From assembly GCA_016292805.1 (NCBI GenBank), contig JAEDFM010000002.1:1-64000 (forward strand): a stretch of 64,000 nucleotides of DNA, given 5' to 3'. The stretch comes from Treponema sp. GTDB lineage: Bacteria > Spirochaetota > Spirochaetia > Treponematales > Treponemataceae. This document shows positions 61,057 through 64,000 of the stretch, in pieces. A program made the translations under genes and the position numbers. Within the stretch, counting starts at the first letter, position 1. Each line of letters opens with the position of its first letter. The notes under the pieces were generated by a model. The model was given only the letters and a program-made list of their open reading frames with translations. It was not told where the DNA came from and made no database searches.

Positions 61057-62709
61057 TTAAACACGGTATTTAATTTTTTTACCAGTTCCTTCATAAAGTT
61101 TCTTTCTCATTTCAGAAACCTGAGTATCAGAAATGTAATCATCGAAGCTCATCATTCTATCAATAATTCCATTTGGTGTAATTTCAACAATACGGTTTGC
61201 AATAGACTGAATGAATTCGTGGTCATGTGAACTGAACAAAAGAACACCAGGGAATGCAATTAAACCTTCGTTTAATGACTGAATTGCTTCAAGGTCAAGG
61301 TGGTTTGTTGGATCATCCATAGTAATACAGTTAGCACCAGAAAGCATTAACTTAGAAAGCATACAGCGAACCTTTTCACCACCAGACAGAACCTTTACTT
61401 TTTTCAAAGATTCATCACCGCTAAACAACATTCGTCCAAGGAATCCGCGAACATAACCGTCATCTTGTTCTTTAGAATACTGTTTAAGCCATTCAGTAAT
61501 ATTCATTTCGTTATTAAAACTGTCGCTGTTATCCCGTGGCAAATAAGTCTGAGATGTAGTCTGACCCCAGAAGAATTCTCCAGAATCAGGTTTTACTCTT
61601 CCGTTAATAATATCAAACAATGCTGTTACAGAGTTATGTTCAATACCAACAAAAGCAACTTTATCTGTACGGTTAATTTTAAGATTGAAGTTTTTAAGAA
61701 GAACGTTTCCATCAGAATCTGTATAGTTCAAGTCTTTAATTTCAAGAACATTATTACCAATTTCACGGTCCATCTTAAAGTTTACATATGGGAACTTACG
61801 GGTAGAAACAGGGATTTCTTCCATAGATTCAGCAAGCTTATCGTAAATCTTTTTGCGGGAAGTAGCCTGTTTAGCTTTAGAAGCGTTAGAACTGAATCGT
61901 AAAATAAATTCCTTTAAGTCCTTCATTTTATCTTCAGTTTTCTTCTGCTGTTCATGAGCCTGACGCTGCATAATCTGAGTCATCTGATACCAGAAATCGT
62001 AGTTACCAGAGAACTGAGTAATTTTTCCAAAGTCAATATCACAAATGTAAGTACAAACTGTATTAAGGAAGTGACGGTCATGTGATACAACAATTACAGT
62101 ATTTTCAAAATCCAAAAGGAAGTTTTCCAGCCATGTAATAGATTCAATATCAAGACCGTTTGTAGGTTCATCAAGAAGCAATGCATCTGGATTACCGTAA
62201 ATTGATTGAGCCAGCAGAACACGAACCTTCTGACCTTCATCAAGTTCACTCATCATTTTGTCATGGAATTCTTCTTCAAGACCAAGACCAGAAAGCATCT
62301 GTTCAATTTCATTTTCAGCTTCATATCCGCCTAATTCACCAAATTCAGCTTCAAGCTCAGCAGATTTAATACCGTCTTCTTCTGTAAAATCAGCCTTAGC
62401 ATAAATTTCATCACGAGCTTTAGAAACTTCGTAAAGCTTTGGGTAACCCATCATTACAGTTTCTTTTACAGAATATTCATCAAAAGCAAAGTGGTCCTGC
62501 TTTAATACAGCCATTCGTTCGCCTGGAGTCATAAAAATCTGACCTGAATCTTTTTCCAATTCACCAGACAAAAGTTTAAGGAATGTAGATTTTCCGGCAC
62601 CGTTAGCGCCAGTAATACCGTAACAGTTTCCTTTATTGAATTTTAAGTTTACATCTTTGAACAGTGGTTTTTCACTGAATGATAAGCTTACGTCACTTAC
62701 AGTAATCAT
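61057..62709 (-). CDS. YbiT-like ABC-F ATPase with a degenerate second P-loop
   Basis: A 550-residue soluble twin-ABC protein of the YbiT-like ABC-F group, which act on ribosomes. First domain: ITGANGAGKSTFLKLLSGE, a weak signature (LDEGQKVRVLLAQ), LLLDEPTNGLD and SHDRHFL. Linker with FSSNASKAKQATSRKK, then the second domain. There the expected GTNGVGKST is GIEHNSVTA (about residue 350), and the Walker B is CITMDDPTNHLD, with Asp for the catalytic Glu; LSGGEKVR remains. ATG overlaps the helicase stop by 3 bp (TAATG). GGAGG precedes it. Confidence 0.9.
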   Translation of the reverse strand: MITVSDVSLSFSEKPLFKDVNLKFNKGNCYGITGANGAGKSTFLKLLSGELEKDSGQIFMTPGERMAVLKQDHFAFDEYSVKETVMMGYPKLYEVSKARDEIYAKADFTEEDGIKSAELEAEFGELGGYEAENEIEQMLSGLGLEEEFHDKMMSELDEGQKVRVLLAQSIYGNPDALLLDEPTNGLDIESITWLENFLLDFENTVIVVSHDRHFLNTVCTYICDIDFGKITQFSGNYDFWYQMTQIMQRQAHEQQKKTEDKMKDLKEFILRFSSNASKAKQATSRKKIYDKLAESMEEIPVSTRKFPYVNFKMDREIGNNVLEIKDLNYTDSDGNVLLKNFNLKINRTDKVAFVGIEHNSVTALFDIINGRVKPDSGEFFWGQTTSQTYLPRDNSDSFNNEMNITEWLKQYSKEQDDGYVRGFLGRMLFSGDESLKKVKVLSGGEKVRCMLSKLMLSGANCITMDDPTNHLDLEAIQSLNEGLIAFPGVLLFSSHDHEFIQSIANRIVEITPNGIIDRMMSFDDYISDTQVSEMRKKLYEGTGKKIKYRV

Positions 62710-64000
62710 TATTTTTTTCCTCCAAAGAAAGCCTTAATTTTAGCAAGCAATCCTTTCTTCTGAGGTGCAGCAGGCTTATTATTATAGCGATTTTTCTTGT
62801 AGTCGCCCTTCTTGTAATCACCTTTTTTGTAATTACTGTTTTTGTTGTTATAGTTTTTCTTTCCCTTGTAATTCTTTGAACCATTGCGATTCTGTGAATT
62901 ATCTGAACCATAGCGTTCTTTATAGAACTTCATGCGTTCTTCGTAAGACATATTTGAAAGTTTTTCTGGATCAATGTAAGGCTTTTTATTTCCCTTATTG
63001 TTTTTGTGGAAATCTCCGCCTTTTTTGTAGCCGTCTTTCTTATAACCATTTTTCTTACCATGGTTATCCTTTTTGTGATATTCACCGCCGTAACTATTTT
63101 TGTTATGGAAGTCTCCGTTCTTACCTTTACGGTATCCACCACGGTTGTCCATATCATCATCACCACGCCAGTTTTCTGTTCTAATGTAAACACCAGCAGA
63201 TTTATCTTCTTCCATCTGGTCAGGGTAAGCTACAGTTGCAGGAATAGTCATTTCAATATATCGTTCAATTGCAGGAAGGTTGTAAACGTCCTGTTCAGAA
63301 CAGAAAGTATATGCTTTTCCAGATTTACCTGCGCGGGCTGTACGACCAATGCGGTGAACATAATTTTCAGCTTCTACAGGAAGGTCGTAGTTAATTACCA
63401 TTGCAAGGTCATCAACATCAATACCACGGGCAGCAACATCTGTTGCAACAAGGCATTTTACTTCTCCAGCTTTAAGAGACTTAAGAATCTGAAGGCGTTT
63501 AGACTGTGGAAGATCTCCAATAAGAAATTCAGCCTTAATATCATTCATCTGAAGCCGTTTTGCAACAACTTCGCAGGAACGCTTTGTATTGCTGAAAATA
63601 ATTACAGATTCAGGACTTTCATGCTTAAGAATACCAAGCAAAAGCTTCATTTTTTCATCAGAAGAAACATGGAGTAATTCCTGCTGAATTTCACTAACAG
63701 TAATATTTTCAGCTTCAATTTCAATTTCTACAGGATCACGAGTATATTCCCATGCAAGATTTTTTACATAAGAGTTTAATGTTGCAGAGAACAACATTGT
63801 CTGACGATTTTCAGCTTCTGGAAGACATTTTAAGATTTTACGAAGATCAGGATAGAATCCCATATCAAACATACGGTCAGCTTCATCAATTACACAGAAT
63901 TTTGCATCTTTTAATGTAAGATTTCCACCTTCCTGCAAATCAATTACACGACCAGGTGTACCAATAATAATATCAACACCTTTTTTAAGGTTAGCAATCT
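62709..64000 (-). CDS. DEAD-box RNA helicase (5' end beyond the window)
   Basis: The C-terminal 430 residues of a DEAD-box helicase. TPGRVIDL (Ib), VIDEADRMFDMGFYPDL (II), LFSATLNSYV (III), SNTKRSCEVV (IV), ATDVAARGIDVDD (V) and HRIGRTARAGKSGKAYTF (VI) are complete. A Lys/Gly/Tyr/Asn-rich tail of about 120 residues (GDYKKGDYKKNRYNNKP) is typical of RhlE-like proteins that bind RNA. The gene runs past base 64000, so the N-terminus is missing. It is directly coupled to the ABC-F gene. Confidence 0.93.
   Translation of the reverse strand, partial: IANLKKGVDIIIGTPGRVIDLQEGGNLTLKDAKFCVIDEADRMFDMGFYPDLRKILKCLPEAENRQTMLFSATLNSYVKNLAWEYTRDPVEIEIEAENITVSEIQQELLHVSSDEKMKLLLGILKHESPESVIIFSNTKRSCEVVAKRLQMNDIKAEFLIGDLPQSKRLQILKSLKAGEVKCLVATDVAARGIDVDDLAMVINYDLPVEAENYVHRIGRTARAGKSGKAYTFCSEQDVYNLPAIERYIEMTIPATVAYPDQMEEDKSAGVYIRTENWRGDDDMDNRGGYRKGKNGDFHNKNSYGGEYHKKDNHGKKNGYKKDGYKKGGDFHKNNKGNKKPYIDPEKLSNMSYEERMKFYKERYGSDNSQNRNGSKNYKGKKNYNNKNSNYKKGDYKKGDYKKNRYNNKPAAPQKKGLLAKIKAFFGGKK

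Overview
The window looks like chromosome of a host-associated spirochaete of the genus Treponema. It is AT-rich and gene-dense, with short intergenic gaps. Spirochaete markers are the flagellar order flbB-fliK-flgD-flgE, a FlgE with the lysinoalanine cross-link residues at K165, C178 and N179, a P83/100-family protein, a eukaryotic-type hexokinase, and the order murG-cvpA-holB-like-sensor kinase-NtrC-type regulator that I recall from T. pallidum. Genus is inferred from these markers only; species cannot be fixed. No phage, transposase, CRISPR array or rRNA operon was seen. Layout: 1-3.9 kb holds a class III cyclase-like gene and a four-gene 2-oxoacid:ferredoxin oxidoreductase operon (korDABC). 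3.9-7.9 kb holds an HD-domain protein, an OmpA-family protein and a GH57-like protein without the expected catalytic residues. 8.0-14.6 kb holds a PAP2-like gene, an undescribed membrane protein and a complete rnfCDGEAB-type set. 14.7-23.5 kb holds RNA-modification genes, a P-loop/Asp23 fusion, a poly(A)-polymerase/CCA-family enzyme, a lipase-like hydrolase and two exported proteins. 23.5-26.8 kb is the rpsF-ssb-rpsR-rplI cluster followed by dnaB. 26.9-33.1 kb holds ankyrin and TPR proteins, rsmD, rlmN and a 2-hydroxyacid dehydrogenase. 33.2-38.1 kb holds a GH31 glycosidase, a membrane HTH protein and leuCD. 38.1-45.7 kb holds cmk, a perfect 3 x 88-bp tandem repeat, yicC, murC, flgF-flgG-flgJ-like, glgC and a J-domain protein. 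45.7-52.3 kb holds the murG-to-NtrC cluster, tRNA-Phe and an ankyrin protein. 52.4-64 kb holds a flagellar hook operon, hexokinase, pcrA, an exported protein, an ABC-F ATPase and a truncated DEAD-box helicase. How it fits together: KOR reduces ferredoxin, the expected input of an Rnf complex. However, this Rnf set lacks essentially all flavin and intramembrane Fe-S signatures while keeping six recognisable subunits and two [4Fe-4S] motifs each in RnfB and RnfC. This is the strongest candidate for an undescribed system. A second window-wide pattern is a sigma70-type -10 box 5-8 nt before the start codon with no Shine-Dalgarno sequence, in about ten genes, suggesting frequent leaderless transcripts. 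Several such genes begin directly behind an intrinsic terminator. Family alignments were made from memory against known members, so residue-level loss claims need a real alignment.
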